A stretch of DNA of 64,000 bases. It comes from Thermoanaerobaculia bacterium (GTDB lineage: Bacteria; Acidobacteriota; Thermoanaerobaculia; Multivoradales; Multivoraceae). Location of the stretch: the NCBI GenBank assembly GCA_022822365.1, contig JAJEBV010000029.1:26271-90270 (forward strand). The letters run 5' to 3'. Of this stretch, positions 10,845 through 21,090 are shown one piece after another; within the stretch, counting starts at the first letter, position 1; every line of letters starts with the position of its first letter. Below the pieces are notes generated by a model. That model worked only from the letters and a program-made list of their open reading frames with translations, had not been told where the DNA came from and did no database searches. Both the position numbers and the translations under genes were made by a program.

Positions 10845-11899
10845 CGGAACAACTTGTCTTCGCCGATGCGCGCTGGCTCTGGGTGCTGCTTCCGCTGTAC
10901 GTGATCTGGGCGCTCCTGTGGTGGCTCCGGCCGCGCTTGCGCCAGGTCGCGGCGAAGCGCGGCGCCGGTGGCGACAATGCGGCGGTGGCGTACTCCTCCC
11001 TCGGCCATGCCCTGCGAACGCCGCGCTCCGGCGCGCTGACGGCGCGCCGGCTGGTCTCGGCTCTGCGGCTCCTCGTCGTCGCCCTGATCCTGCTTGCCGT
11101 CATGCGCCCGCAGACCGGTCGCGCGCTGACCGAGGTGAGTACGGAGGGAATCGACATCGTGCTCGTGATCGACACCTCAGGATCGATGCGGGCACTGGAC
11201 CTGGACGCGCACGAACGTTCATTGAGCCGCCGGAGGGACCGGCTCGAAGTGGCGAAGGGGGTCGTCGAGACGTTCATCGCCGCCCGGCCCAACGACCGCG
11301 TCGGCCTGGTCGTTTTCGGCGAGGAGGCCTTCACGCAGTGTCCGCTGACGCTCGACCACGGGGTCGCAGCCACGTTCCTCGAGCAACTGGAGATCGGCAT
11401 GGCCGGAGATGCCACGGCGATCGGATCGGCGGTCGGAGTCGCCACCAAGCGCCTCAAGGACTCGGATGCCGAGTCGAAGGTGGCCATCCTGCTCACGGAC
11501 GGGCGGAGCAACGCCGGCTCCCTGTCGCCGCTGCGTGCGGCCGAAGCGGCGGCGGCGCTCGGCGTCCGGCTCTACACGATCGGCGTCGGCACCAGGGGGC
11601 AGGCGCCCTTCGTGGTCGAGACCGGTTTCGGGCCGCGGGTCGTCTACCAGGACGTGGAGATCGACGAGGAGACGCTGCGCAGGATGGCGGACACGACAGG
11701 CGGCGCCTACTACCGGGCCGAGGACGAGGCCGGGTTGGAGCAGATCTACGAACGGATCGACGAGCTCGAGAAGACGGAGATCAGCCAGGAGTCCTACATG
11801 GAGTACGAGGAACGCTTCGCCTGGCTGGTGGCGCCGGCGGTGTTCCTGCTGCTGCTGGAGGTCGTGCTGCTCGATACCCGTCTGAGGAAGCTGCCGTGA
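10841..11899 (+). CDS. batA: VWA domain protein BatA
   Basis: A 352-aa membrane-anchored VWA protein. Two hydrophobic segments near the N-terminus (about 8-25 and 65-85) precede the VWA domain with a canonical MIDAS VIDTSGSMRAL (about 107-117) and the second metal site in TDGRSNAG. A C-terminal helix (WLVAPAVFLLLLEVVLL) closes the protein. BatA was named from the Bacteroides aerotolerance operon and is thought to act with BatB-E at the inner membrane. The start overlaps the previous stop (ATGA). Confidence 0.88.
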   Translation: MTEQLVFADARWLWVLLPLYVIWALLWWLRPRLRQVAAKRGAGGDNAAVAYSSLGHALRTPRSGALTARRLVSALRLLVVALILLAVMRPQTGRALTEVSTEGIDIVLVIDTSGSMRALDLDAHERSLSRRRDRLEVAKGVVETFIAARPNDRVGLVVFGEEAFTQCPLTLDHGVAATFLEQLEIGMAGDATAIGSAVGVATKRLKDSDAESKVAILLTDGRSNAGSLSPLRAAEAAAALGVRLYTIGVGTRGQAPFVVETGFGPRVVYQDVEIDEETLRRMADTTGGAYYRAEDEAGLEQIYERIDELEKTEISQESYMEYEERFAWLVAPAVFLLLLEVVLLDTRLRKLP

Positions 11900-13080
11900 G
11901 CGGAAGGTCCGCAACCCGCGGCACCGCAACCCGCGACATTGGTCCGGACGGCGCCGGCCTGCGCCGCCGCCGGGCGCTGCTGGCGTTGATTCCGCTTCTG
12001 CTGTTGTTAGGCGGCTGCGAGATGCGTACGGGTCGGCCGGACGCGCTCTGGCTCCTGTGGCTCGGCCCGGCGCTCCTGCTGTTCTACGTCTACGCGTTCC
12101 GCACCCGCGCGCGCCTGCTCGGTCGTTTCGCCTCTCGCGAGATGTTGCCGGAGTTGATTGCCGGCGTCAGCCGGCCGAGACGGCGTCTGAAGGCGGTCCT
12201 CGTGCTCGTCGCCGTGCTCGCGCTCGTGGCGTCGCTGGCGCAGCCGCGCTGGGGCTTCGTGTGGGAGGAGGTGCACCGGGAGGGCGTCGACATCGTGGTC
12301 GCCCTCGACGTCTCGGACTCGATGCTCGTGCTGGACGCGGAGGCGGGCGGCGAACTGAGCCGGCTCGAACGTGCCCGGCGCGAGATCGCCGATCTGCTGC
12401 AGCGGCTGGAAGGAGACCGGATCGCGCTGGTTGCCTTTGCCGGCAGCGCCTTCCTGGAACTGCCCCTGACGCTGGACTACTCGGCGGCGGCGCTGTTCCT
12501 CGAGGCGATGGAGCCGGATCTGATTCCGGTCAAGGGCACCGCGATTGGAGAGGCGCTCCGCGTTTCGCTCGAGGCCTTCGACCGGGTGGCCCAGACGGGT
12601 TCGCGCAAGTCGCGCGCGATCATCCTGATAACCGACGGCGAGGATCACCTGGGCGAGGCACAGGGCGCCGCCGAGGCCGCGGCCGAGGCGGGGGTGCGCA
12701 TCTTCGCGATCGGCATCGGACGGGACGAGGGCGCGCCCATACCCAGAGAGGGCGGCGGCTTCCGTACCGACCGCCGGGGCGAGATCGTCCTGAGCCGTCT
12801 GGACGAGGCGTCGTTGCAGCGGATCGCCCTGACCACGGGCGGCCGCTATGTCCGCTCGGTGACCGGCGACGTCGACCTTGAACAGATCTACGCTCAGGGC
12901 ATCAAGGCGCAGTTGGAGGACCAGGAACTCGGCTCGAGCCGGCAGCAGCGCTGGGAGGAGCGATTCCAGTGGCTGCTGGTCATCGCGCTCGCGGCGCTGA
13001 TGCTCGAGCCGTTGATCGGCGAGCGTCTGGCGCGCCGTGGTGCCGGCGAGGAGGGAAGGGACCATGCCACGGCCACCTGA
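11896..13080 (+). CDS. batB: VWA domain protein BatB
   Basis: A 394-aa second VWA protein. I use the GTG at 11896, which overlaps the batA stop as GTGA; reading further upstream in this frame is only the shadow of batA. The N-terminus has a lipobox-like LLLLGGCEM and a membrane segment. The VWA MIDAS is ALDVSDSML (about 134-142), with ITDGEDHLGEA (about 243-253) as a further metal site, and a membrane helix lies near the C-terminus. It pairs with BatA. The 3' end overlaps batC by 17 nt. Confidence 0.87.
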   Translation: MSGRSATRGTATRDIGPDGAGLRRRRALLALIPLLLLLGGCEMRTGRPDALWLLWLGPALLLFYVYAFRTRARLLGRFASREMLPELIAGVSRPRRRLKAVLVLVAVLALVASLAQPRWGFVWEEVHREGVDIVVALDVSDSMLVLDAEAGGELSRLERARREIADLLQRLEGDRIALVAFAGSAFLELPLTLDYSAAALFLEAMEPDLIPVKGTAIGEALRVSLEAFDRVAQTGSRKSRAIILITDGEDHLGEAQGAAEAAAEAGVRIFAIGIGRDEGAPIPREGGGFRTDRRGEIVLSRLDEASLQRIALTTGGRYVRSVTGDVDLEQIYAQGIKAQLEDQELGSSRQQRWEERFQWLLVIALAALMLEPLIGERLARRGAGEEGRDHATAT

Positions 13081-13999
13081 GCCGGTAGGCCGGCGTCGCC
13101 GCAGGGGCCCGGCTGCTGCAACCTGGCTGCCGGGGCTGGGGCTGCTTCTCCTTCCGGTCGCCGTCACGGCACAGGCTCCGAACGAGGAGCCGCCTTCCGC
13201 GGACATGAACGGCGAAGCGGGCGTGGAAACGCCTCCGGTCGAGTACGCATCGCCCTATGCGGCCTGGGACGCGGGCGCCTACGACCAGGCCCTGCGAGGG
13301 TTCGCGGACCATCAGACGGAGCGGCCGGACGACCCGGAGCTGAGTCTGAACGTCGGCGCGGCCCACTACAAGCTGAACGACTTCGAAGCGGCGGACAGCC
13401 AGTTCTACCGGGCCGCGGCCATCGGTGACGACGAGCTGCGTGCTCAGGCGCTCTACAACCTGGGCAACAGCGCCTACCGCCAGGACAAGCTCGAAGACGC
13501 GGTCGACTTCTACACGGCGTCGCTCGATGCGAATCCCGACGACGTCGACGCGAAGTTCAACCTGGAGTTCGTGCGGGAGGAGATGAGGCGGCGCCAGCAG
13601 CAGAACCAGGGCGGCGAGAACCAGCAGGAGAACGAGCAGCAGGAGCAGGAACAGGACCAGGAGGACCAGGGCGCGCAGCAGCAGTCGGAGGGGGAGCACG
13701 GTCAGGAAGAGCAACCGTCCGGTCAGGAGCAGGACCCGGGAGACCAGGGAGAGAACCAGCAGCCCCAGGGTGGCGAGGATCCGCAGGACAGCGACGGGGA
13801 CGGCATCCCGGACGCCGAGGACCCGGAGACGCAGCCTGACGGACCGGAGAGCGACAGTCAGGGTCGTCCGCAGGAACCGCAGGCGGGAATGACGCCGGAG
13901 GAGGCGGAGCGCTACCTGCAGGCTCTGGAAGAGGGCCGGCCGGACCCGACCCGCCGGGGGCAGCGCGGGCGCCGAAGCCGGCTGGCGAAGGACTGGTAG
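13064..13999 (+). CDS. batC: TPR protein BatC with acidic Gln/Glu-rich, calcium-motif tail
   Basis: A 311-aa exported TPR protein. The ATG at 13064 is preceded by GAGGGAAGGG; a 9-residue earlier start is possible. A signal segment (LPGLGLLLLPVAVTAQA) is followed by TPR units (about 60-160, NVGAAHYKLNDFEAAD and YNLGNSAYRQDKLEDAV), then a long low-complexity tail rich in Q, E and D. Within the tail is DSDGDGIPDAEDPE, which looks like a thrombospondin type 3 calcium-binding repeat. BatC proteins usually have TPRs and an acidic tail; the TSP3-like motif is the unusual part. Confidence 0.82.
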   Translation: MPRPPEPVGRRRRRGPAAATWLPGLGLLLLPVAVTAQAPNEEPPSADMNGEAGVETPPVEYASPYAAWDAGAYDQALRGFADHQTERPDDPELSLNVGAAHYKLNDFEAADSQFYRAAAIGDDELRAQALYNLGNSAYRQDKLEDAVDFYTASLDANPDDVDAKFNLEFVREEMRRRQQQNQGGENQQENEQQEQEQDQEDQGAQQQSEGEHGQEEQPSGQEQDPGDQGENQQPQGGEDPQDSDGDGIPDAEDPETQPDGPESDSQGRPQEPQAGMTPEEAERYLQALEEGRPDPTRRGQRGRRSRLAKDW

Positions 14000-14003
14000 C
14001 GCG

Positions 14004-15830
14004 ATGGACACGAGCATGCACGGGCGGTCCTTCGGCTGGTTCCGGGTCGCGGCTCTGGTCGCCTGGGCTGTTCTTCTGGGCCCGGCCGGGGCGGGTTCCC
14101 AGGAGCCGGACCGGATCCAGGTCACCGTCGACCGCAATCAGGTCGCCCTCGGCGATCAGCTCTACCTGACGATCAGAATCGAAGGGTCGCCGGACGAACC
14201 GCCGGGGCTGCCCGAACTGCCGGACTTTCGAGTCCTGTCGCGTGGCGAACGGCGCGACATGCAGATCACGAACGGCCGGGTCAGCAACAGTACGTCCTAC
14301 AACTATCTCCTGATTCCCACGCGGGCCGGCAGCTACGAGATCGGCCCTGCCACCGCCGTGATCGACGGTGCGGAGGTCCGGAGTCGGCCGTTCACGATTC
14401 AGGTCACCGACGCCGGGGGCCAGGACGACGAGCAGGACCGGGATCTCTTCGTCACTTCGACCGTGTCGACGGATCGACCCTGGCAGGGCCAGCAGGTGAT
14501 CTACACCTGGCGCTTCTACAGTCGCGTGCCCGTGGGGCAGGGGTCGATCGAGTCGATGGACTTCGGCAGCGACGTGGTCGTGGAGGACCTCGGCGAGGTG
14601 CGGCAGTTCTCGACCTCGATCGACGGTGTCCAGTATTCGGTGAACGAGGTGCGCAAGGCGCTCTTCCCCCAGCGATCCGGCGAGGTGACACTGCCGCAGA
14701 CCCAGCTTCGGGTGCAGGTGGAGGCCGAGCAGGCTCGCCGGCCGGGCCGGAGGCGGAGCATCTTCGACGAGTTCGACAGTCTGCTCGGAGCGGGTGGGCG
14801 CTGGGCGACGAAGTACCTGCTCACGGATCCGCTGACGCTCGACGTCCGGCCGCTTCCGCCGGCCCCAGCCGGCTGGAACGGTCTGGTCGGGGAGTTTGAC
14901 ATTCGGGCTTCGCTCAGCCGGCGCGAGCTGCAGGTGGGGCAGTCGGCCACGCTCGAAGTGCAGGTCGGCGGTAGCGGCAACGTGCAGCTACTGACCGAGC
15001 CCGACATTCCGGAACTGCCGGCGTTCAAGATCTACCCGGACCAGCCGGACGCGAGCATCGACCGCAGCGGACGCCTGCTGACCGGCCGCAAGGTGTTCCG
15101 ACGGGCCCTGGTCCCGCTGGTCGCCGGCGCCCTCGACGTCCCGCCGATCGATCTCGTCTACTTCGATCCCGAGGTTGGCGACTACGTGACCCGGTCGACC
15201 GAGCGCATCGACTTCGATGTCACTCCGGCCGAGGGCGAGGAGGAGCTGATGCTCACCGAGTCGCTGGCGCCGACCACAGGCAAGGTGGCGGTGCGGATCC
15301 TCGCCGACGACATCCTGCCGGTTCGCCGGACGGCGGCCGGCATCGTCTCGGCCATGCCTCAGGGCTGGCGTTTGTGGGTCTGGTTCGTTGGCGGGGTGTT
15401 GCCCCCCTTCCTGTACGTGGCTCTCCTGGCGCACCATCGACGCGAACGCCGCTACGCCGCCGACAGGACGCTGCGCCGGCGCCACCGGGCGCTGCGCGAT
15501 GCACTGTCCGTTGCGAGGAAGCTCCGCTCCGGCGCGGGGCCCGCCTCCGCGGCTGAGGCCTCCCGGATCGTGCGTCGCTACGTCGGCGACAAGCTGGGGG
15601 TCGAGGGCTCCGCCCTGACGCCGTCGGAGGCGGAGGCCGCGCTGGTCCGGGCAGGCGTGGACGGCGCTCTGGCGGCGCGTTGCCGGGGACTGCTGGAGCG
15701 ACTCGAGGCCGCCCAGTACGGCCTCGCCCCGGTGGCGGGCGGCGGCGGACTGGCGGCGGAGACCGGCGCCGAAGGTCTGAGCGACCTGATCAAGGCCATC
15801 GACAGGCAGCTCCGGGGCCGCCGACCATGA
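14004..15830 (+). CDS. batD: BatD family protein
   Basis: A 608-aa protein with an N-terminal signal (ALVAWAVLLGPAGAGSQ). Tandem Ig-like beta domains follow (IQVTVDRNQVALGDQLYLTIRIEG near 33-56, repeated in ASLSRRELQVGQSATLEVQV near 300), then a membrane helix near 455-475 (WRLWVWFVGGVLPPFLYVALL) and a cytoplasmic tail. This is the BatD oxygen-tolerance layout. The function is undefined beyond Bat complex association. It starts 4 nt after the batC stop; the end overlaps batE as ATGA. Confidence 0.85.
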   Translation: MDTSMHGRSFGWFRVAALVAWAVLLGPAGAGSQEPDRIQVTVDRNQVALGDQLYLTIRIEGSPDEPPGLPELPDFRVLSRGERRDMQITNGRVSNSTSYNYLLIPTRAGSYEIGPATAVIDGAEVRSRPFTIQVTDAGGQDDEQDRDLFVTSTVSTDRPWQGQQVIYTWRFYSRVPVGQGSIESMDFGSDVVVEDLGEVRQFSTSIDGVQYSVNEVRKALFPQRSGEVTLPQTQLRVQVEAEQARRPGRRRSIFDEFDSLLGAGGRWATKYLLTDPLTLDVRPLPPAPAGWNGLVGEFDIRASLSRRELQVGQSATLEVQVGGSGNVQLLTEPDIPELPAFKIYPDQPDASIDRSGRLLTGRKVFRRALVPLVAGALDVPPIDLVYFDPEVGDYVTRSTERIDFDVTPAEGEEELMLTESLAPTTGKVAVRILADDILPVRRTAAGIVSAMPQGWRLWVWFVGGVLPPFLYVALLAHHRRERRYAADRTLRRRHRALRDALSVARKLRSGAGPASAAEASRIVRRYVGDKLGVEGSALTPSEAEAALVRAGVDGALAARCRGLLERLEAAQYGLAPVAGGGGLAAETGAEGLSDLIKAIDRQLRGRRP

Positions 15831-16648
15831 AACGTGCCGACATGAGAGGAGTCGCGATTCTCGCCCTGCTTGGCGCCGCCGCGGCAATCCCGGGGTTCAC
15901 ACAGGACGAAGAACTGCCCGTGGTCACCGAAGCCCTGCCGGCCGAGGGAGACCCGGCGGCCCCGGAACCGGCCGAGCTCTGGGTCAATGGCAACGCGGCG
16001 TACGAGGCGGGCGACTTCGGTCGAGCCGTCGCCCTCTACGGAGAGATGCGTGAGATGGGGGTCGACAACGGCCACCTGCACTACAACCTGGGAAACGCCT
16101 ACCTGCGCGCCGGCGAACTGGGCCGGTCCATCGCTTCCTATCGCCGTTCGCTGAGGCTCCTGCCGCGCGACGAAGACGCCAGCGCGAACCTGACGTTCGC
16201 TCGCCGGAGCGCGCGCGATGAGATCGCACCGCCCGAGCCGCCCGTACTCCTTCGCACCGTTCTCTTCTGGCACTACAGTCTGGCCCCGGTCGAAGTGCTG
16301 AGGACCGCGGTGCTGGTCGGTCTCGGCTTCTGGATCGTGCTCGCGCTTCGGCTCTACCGGCCGGCATCGGAGGTGCTTCGCTGGTCCGCGGTCTGCCTGC
16401 TCGCGGTCGGTCTCGCGCTGGCCGGTTCGCTCGTGGCCCACGCCGCCTTCAGCTCCCCGGTCGCTGTCGTGGTTCCGCCGGAGATCGATCTCCACGCCGC
16501 CGCCGGCGAGGGTTCGGTCGTCCGATTCCAGCTTCACGCCGGCACGGAAGTGCGCGTGATCGAGGAACGCCCCGAGTGGGTGCGTATCGAACTGCCGGAA
16601 GGGGAGCGGGGCTGGTCGATGCGGGAGTATCTGGAGATCGTCGAGTGA
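15827..16648 (+). CDS. batE: BatE-like TPR/SH3 membrane protein
   Basis: A 273-aa protein that closes the Bat operon. The ATG overlaps the batD stop. A signal-like N-terminus is followed by two TPRs (AELWVNGNAAYEAGDFGRAV and LHYNLGNAYLRAGELGRSI, about 47-105), two membrane helices (about 165-205), and a C-terminal bacterial SH3-like segment (GTEVRVIEERPEWVRIELPE). This is typical of the BatE position. It converges on the Nudix gene with 3 nt between stops. Confidence 0.82.
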   Translation: MKRADMRGVAILALLGAAAAIPGFTQDEELPVVTEALPAEGDPAAPEPAELWVNGNAAYEAGDFGRAVALYGEMREMGVDNGHLHYNLGNAYLRAGELGRSIASYRRSLRLLPRDEDASANLTFARRSARDEIAPPEPPVLLRTVLFWHYSLAPVEVLRTAVLVGLGFWIVLALRLYRPASEVLRWSAVCLLAVGLALAGSLVAHAAFSSPVAVVVPPEIDLHAAAGEGSVVRFQLHAGTEVRVIEERPEWVRIELPEGERGWSMREYLEIVE

Positions 16649-16651
16649 GCG

Positions 16652-17257
16652 CTACCGCCGGCCGTTCGCGGCGAACGGGCGCTGCAGGATCTCGAAGAAG
16701 GCGACCAGGAAGCGGAACGTGAGGCCCCAGACGATATGCCGTTTCGGGTCGCCGACGACGACGCCGGGAAAGCTGACTTCGGGATAGGGCGGATGGCGGT
16801 AGTCGACGACGCGCTCCGGGTCCTCGAACCAGGCCAGCGGCACCCAGAGCGTCTCGGCGACCTCGTAGTTCAGGACCAGGTCGTCACCGGTTCCGTCCCC
16901 GACTTCGTAGACGAAGGCCGCGATCCGCAGTTGTCGGCCCTGGCCGGCCCGCTGTCCGCTCTGGTCGTCGAGCCGGCCGATCAGACGGGCGCCTTCAAGC
17001 GACAGGCCCACTTCCTCGACCGTCTCGCGCTCGGCGGTGTGCCTCAGGTCGCGATCGGTTTCGTCGTGCCGGCCGCCGGGGAAGGCCATCTGCCCCGACC
17101 AGGGATCCTGCGGCTTCTTCGACCGCTCGATGAAGAGTGCTTCCGGTCCGGCTGTCGACGGGCGCAGCACCATCGCCACGCTGGCCTCGAACGCGGTCGG
17201 CGGGAGGATGGCCGGTTCGTGTGCAGCCAGCCTTCGACGGATGTCGCCGATACTCAT
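16652..17257 (-). CDS. Nudix hydrolase, CoA pyrophosphatase-like
   Basis: A 201-aa Nudix protein with an intact Nudix box from GGRHDETDRDLRHTAERETV through EEVGL (about 77-101). The MSIGDIRRRLA start at 17257 gives the usual NudL/CoAse-type N-terminus and length; in-frame sequence further upstream is the shadow of the neighbouring gene. The family hydrolyses CoA or other nucleoside diphosphate derivatives. The exact substrate is not determined by sequence here. It lies 14 nt after the epoxide hydrolase gene on the same strand and may be cotranscribed. Confidence 0.85.
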   Translation of the reverse strand: MSIGDIRRRLAAHEPAILPPTAFEASVAMVLRPSTAGPEALFIERSKKPQDPWSGQMAFPGGRHDETDRDLRHTAERETVEEVGLSLEGARLIGRLDDQSGQRAGQGRQLRIAAFVYEVGDGTGDDLVLNYEVAETLWVPLAWFEDPERVVDYRHPPYPEVSFPGVVVGDPKRHIVWGLTFRFLVAFFEILQRPFAANGRR

Positions 17258-17271
17258 TGCGCTGCGAGGCT

Positions 17272-18384
17272 CTAGGCGAACGTCGCCTTCAACCAGTCGA
17301 TCAGGACCCGGTTGAACTCCTCTGGCTGCTCCTGCTGGGTCCAGTGGCCGCAGTCCCTGATCGTGTGCTTGTCGATGTTCGGTACCAGGGCCTCGATGCC
17401 GTCGGCGGAGGAGGGCGGCAGCACGACGTCGTTCTCGGCGCCGATGTAGAGGCAGGGCTGGTCGATCTTCTGGTCGACGCCCTTCATCAACTCCCAGTTG
17501 CGGTCGATGTTCCGGTACCAGTTGACGCCGCCGGTGAAGCCCGTGCGCTCGTATGTCGTCACGAAGTGGGTCAGTTCCGCCTCGGTCAGCAGCAGCTCGC
17601 CCCGCAGCGTCTCGGGTGAACCGTGCTTGATGATCTCGAGCAACTGGAACTTCCGTTCCGGAGCGTCGGCGGGGAGCTTGTTGAACTCCTCCGCGTCCCA
17701 CGAGCCGCGCCGCATGAAGGTGCGGAAGGTCTTCTCGACGTCCGCTTCCAGCACCTCCTCGGCCTTCCAGGGCTCCTGGAACGCGACGACGTAGTTGTCC
17801 TCGCCACGCATCCGGCGGAGGAGTTCGATCGGCGGCGAAGGCGGTTGCGGGCCTGTCGGGGTGTTGACGCCGACTACGCCGAGCACGCGGTCCGAGTGCA
17901 GCCGGGGCATGGCCCACACCACGCCCCCACCCCAGTCGTGGCCGACGAAGACGGCCTTCTCGACACCGCGGGCGTCGAGCAGCCCGACCAGGTCGGCGCA
18001 GAGTTCGGCCATGTTGTAGGCCTCGATCGGAAGCGGCCGCTGGGTGTTGCCGTAGCCGCGCTGGTCAGGCGCCAGCACGCGGAATCCGGCCTCGGAAAGC
18101 GCCGGCAACTGGTGGCGCCAGGAGTAGGCCAGCTCCGGGAAGCCGTGGCTCAGCACGACGGGTACGCCCTCGGTCCCGGCCTCGTAAACGGCCATCCGGA
18201 GGCCGCCGTTGGTGCGGACGTAGTTCGGCTCGGGCCAGACCGGGCTGTCTTGCTCAGCCGCCGCGGCGGCGCCGGAGTTCGCGGCGAGGGCGGCGGCGCC
18301 GGCGGCTGAGCCGGCGATCAGGGTACGGCGGGTCATGGGTGCGTCGGAGTTGCTGGAGTCGTCGTGGGTCGTCATGGCGGGCAT
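17272..18384 (-). CDS. Tat-exported alpha/beta hydrolase, epoxide hydrolase family
   Basis: A 370-aa protein with a twin-arginine signal (MTRRTLIAGSAAGAAALAAN) and then an alpha/beta-hydrolase fold. The oxyanion motif HGFPE, the nucleophile aspartate in GHDWGG, the substrate-positioning region RTGFTGGVNWYRN, and the catalytic histidine in CGHWTQQEQPEEF are all those of epoxide hydrolases. Starts at 18384, 18375 or 18336 (MTRRTL) are possible; none has a strong ribosome site. Periplasmic location follows from the Tat signal. A haloalkane dehalogenase is less likely because the NWYR lid motif favours epoxide hydrolase. Confidence 0.85.
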   Translation of the reverse strand: MPAMTTHDDSSNSDAPMTRRTLIAGSAAGAAALAANSGAAAAAEQDSPVWPEPNYVRTNGGLRMAVYEAGTEGVPVVLSHGFPELAYSWRHQLPALSEAGFRVLAPDQRGYGNTQRPLPIEAYNMAELCADLVGLLDARGVEKAVFVGHDWGGGVVWAMPRLHSDRVLGVVGVNTPTGPQPPSPPIELLRRMRGEDNYVVAFQEPWKAEEVLEADVEKTFRTFMRRGSWDAEEFNKLPADAPERKFQLLEIIKHGSPETLRGELLLTEAELTHFVTTYERTGFTGGVNWYRNIDRNWELMKGVDQKIDQPCLYIGAENDVVLPPSSADGIEALVPNIDKHTIRDCGHWTQQEQPEEFNRVLIDWLKATFA

Positions 18385-18449
18385 GGTAGCTGAGCACAGG
18401 TCCCCCTGGGCGCGTTGCCTGGCTTGAGGCAGCCCGCGGGTGCGCCGAT

Positions 18450-18944
18450 TCAGGGCGCCGCGTCCGGCGGCCACGGCTTGGTGCGGATGACGCGTCCGAC
18501 CTCGCCGGGTTCGGCGATCGCGCGCTGCTTCGAGAGGACTTCGTTCATCCGCTCGTGGATCTCGGGCGGGAAGGGCGTGCTGCGCCGCGTATCGAGGTCG
18601 ATATGGATGCTCAGCAGCTCGTGCGTCGCGGCGACGTAGCCGTCGTCGGCGTGCAGCATGCGCATGAAGGTGTGGTACTTCTTGTCGTCGAAGCCCAGGA
18701 GTTCCGCTTCGACCACGATGGGCGCGCCCTCCGGCAGTTCTCTCAGCCAGGTGAGGTGGCTGTCGATCGAGAACGTGGAACGCCGGTTCGACCTGCGGTA
18801 GGTCCGGTCGATGCCCAGGAATGCCGTCCAGGGCCCCGTCGCGTCGTCGAACACGACCAGGTAGTAGCCGGCGTTCATGTGACCGTTGTGGTCGATCCAC
18901 TCCGGCAGGACCGTGCCGGTCCAGATCTGCTGTGCGTCGGTCAT
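18450..18944 (-). CDS. Hot-dog fold acyl-CoA thioesterase
   Basis: A 164-aa single hot-dog domain with the family hallmark WIDHNGHMNAGYY (about 16-28), in which the DHNGHMN loop contains the catalytic acid region. It resembles 4-hydroxybenzoyl-CoA and carnitine/betainyl-CoA thioesterases. The acyl substrate is unknown. It lies 65 nt upstream of the epoxide hydrolase on the same strand and is divergent from an LLM oxidoreductase. Confidence 0.8.
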   Translation of the reverse strand: MTDAQQIWTGTVLPEWIDHNGHMNAGYYLVVFDDATGPWTAFLGIDRTYRRSNRRSTFSIDSHLTWLRELPEGAPIVVEAELLGFDDKKYHTFMRMLHADDGYVAATHELLSIHIDLDTRRSTPFPPEIHERMNEVLSKQRAIAEPGEVGRVIRTKPWPPDAAP

Positions 18945-18978
18945 TCGTACGAACCAGCGGTGCCGGAGTCTATGGCCT

Positions 18979-18987
18979 TGCTACGAT
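18979..18987 (+). promoter_or_regulatory. Extended -10 candidate for LLM oxidoreductase
   Basis: TGC-TACGAT lies 40 nt upstream of the ATG at 19028. It is identical to the box in front of the SDR gene (55761-55769). No clear -35 is seen. Confidence 0.4.
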
Positions 18988-19027
18988 GCCTCGCCGGTCG
19001 CGTCCGAAACCAGCAGGAGTTCAACCC

Positions 19028-19867
19028 ATGAGAGTCGGCATTTCGCTACCCGTTCGCGAGCTGAAGGACGACCTCGGCGCGGTCAGGGCCTTCGCGCAGG
19101 CGGCGGACGAGCTCGGCTACACGCACCTGCGGGTGCCGGACCTGGTCGCGCGGCCGAAGAGCGGGCACCTGCACGAGCCTCTCGTGATGCTGGCCTACGT
19201 CGCCGCGGCGGTGGAGAGGATCGAACTCGTACCTTCGGTCATCGTCACGCCGTCCCGCCAGACGGTGCTGCTGGCGAAGCAAGTGGCCACACTCGAACGG
19301 CTGTCGGGCGGCGGCGTGCGTCTCGGCGTCGGCGTCGGCGGCAGCGAGGCGGAGTACCGGGCGCTGGGGCAGGACTTCGGCACCCGGGGCGCCCGCTGCG
19401 AGGAACAGCTCGAACTATTGCGGCGCCTCTGGACGGAACCGGAGGTCGACTTCGAGGGCCGCTGGGACATCGTCCAGGGCACGGGCATCGATCCCCTGCC
19501 GTCTCGTCCGATTCCGATCTGGATCGGCGCGCGGGGTTTGCCGGTGCCGCGGATTCGCCGGAGGATCGGCCGGCAGGCGGACGGCTGGTTCGTGCTGTGC
19601 TCGCCAGAGGACTTCGACGATCTTTCGGCCGATATTGCCGCCGCCGCCCGGGCCGCCGGCCGCGACCCGGCGGCGATCGGTTCGGAGGCCGGCGTCGCGG
19701 TCGTCGGACCACGTGAGCACGAGTGGCGGGATCGCGTTCGGGGCTGGCGGGAGAAGGGGCTGACCCATCTCTGCCTGCGCACGCTGGGCGGGGGCCTCGG
19801 CGCTGATGCCGATGCCCACATCAGGACGGCGCGGCGCGCGTTCGAACAGCTTCAGGGGCTGGTCTAA
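19028..19867 (+). CDS. LLM-class (luciferase-like) F420/FMN-dependent oxidoreductase
   Basis: A 279-aa luciferase-fold protein with [20 protein letters not shown] at the N-terminus, the [15 protein letters not shown] motif (about 101-115) and IPIWIGARG (about 159-167). The family uses F420 or FMN, and the substrate is unknown. The ATG at 19028 has AGGAG 9 nt upstream; in-frame sequence further upstream overlaps the divergent thioesterase and is not coding. A second, distantly similar LLM gene occurs at 56584. Confidence 0.83.
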   Translation: MRVGISLPVRELKDDLGAVRAFAQAADELGYTHLRVPDLVARPKSGHLHEPLVMLAYVAAAVERIELVPSVIVTPSRQTVLLAKQVATLERLSGGGVRLGVGVGGSEAEYRALGQDFGTRGARCEEQLELLRRLWTEPEVDFEGRWDIVQGTGIDPLPSRPIPIWIGARGLPVPRIRRRIGRQADGWFVLCSPEDFDDLSADIAAAARAAGRDPAAIGSEAGVAVVGPREHEWRDRVRGWREKGLTHLCLRTLGGGLGADADAHIRTARRAFEQLQGLV

Positions 19868-19929
19868 CCTACCGGCCGGTCATCCAGTTCAGGGATGCGC
19901 CGGCTCTTCTGTACCTGGAGGAACTCTCC

Positions 19930-21086
<1,157 letters not shown>

Positions 21087-21090
<4 letters not shown>

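Noticed and set aside
10918..11895. In-frame N-terminal extension of batB
   Set aside because: It is the +1 shadow of batA; the GTG at 11896 overlapping the batA stop is the natural start.
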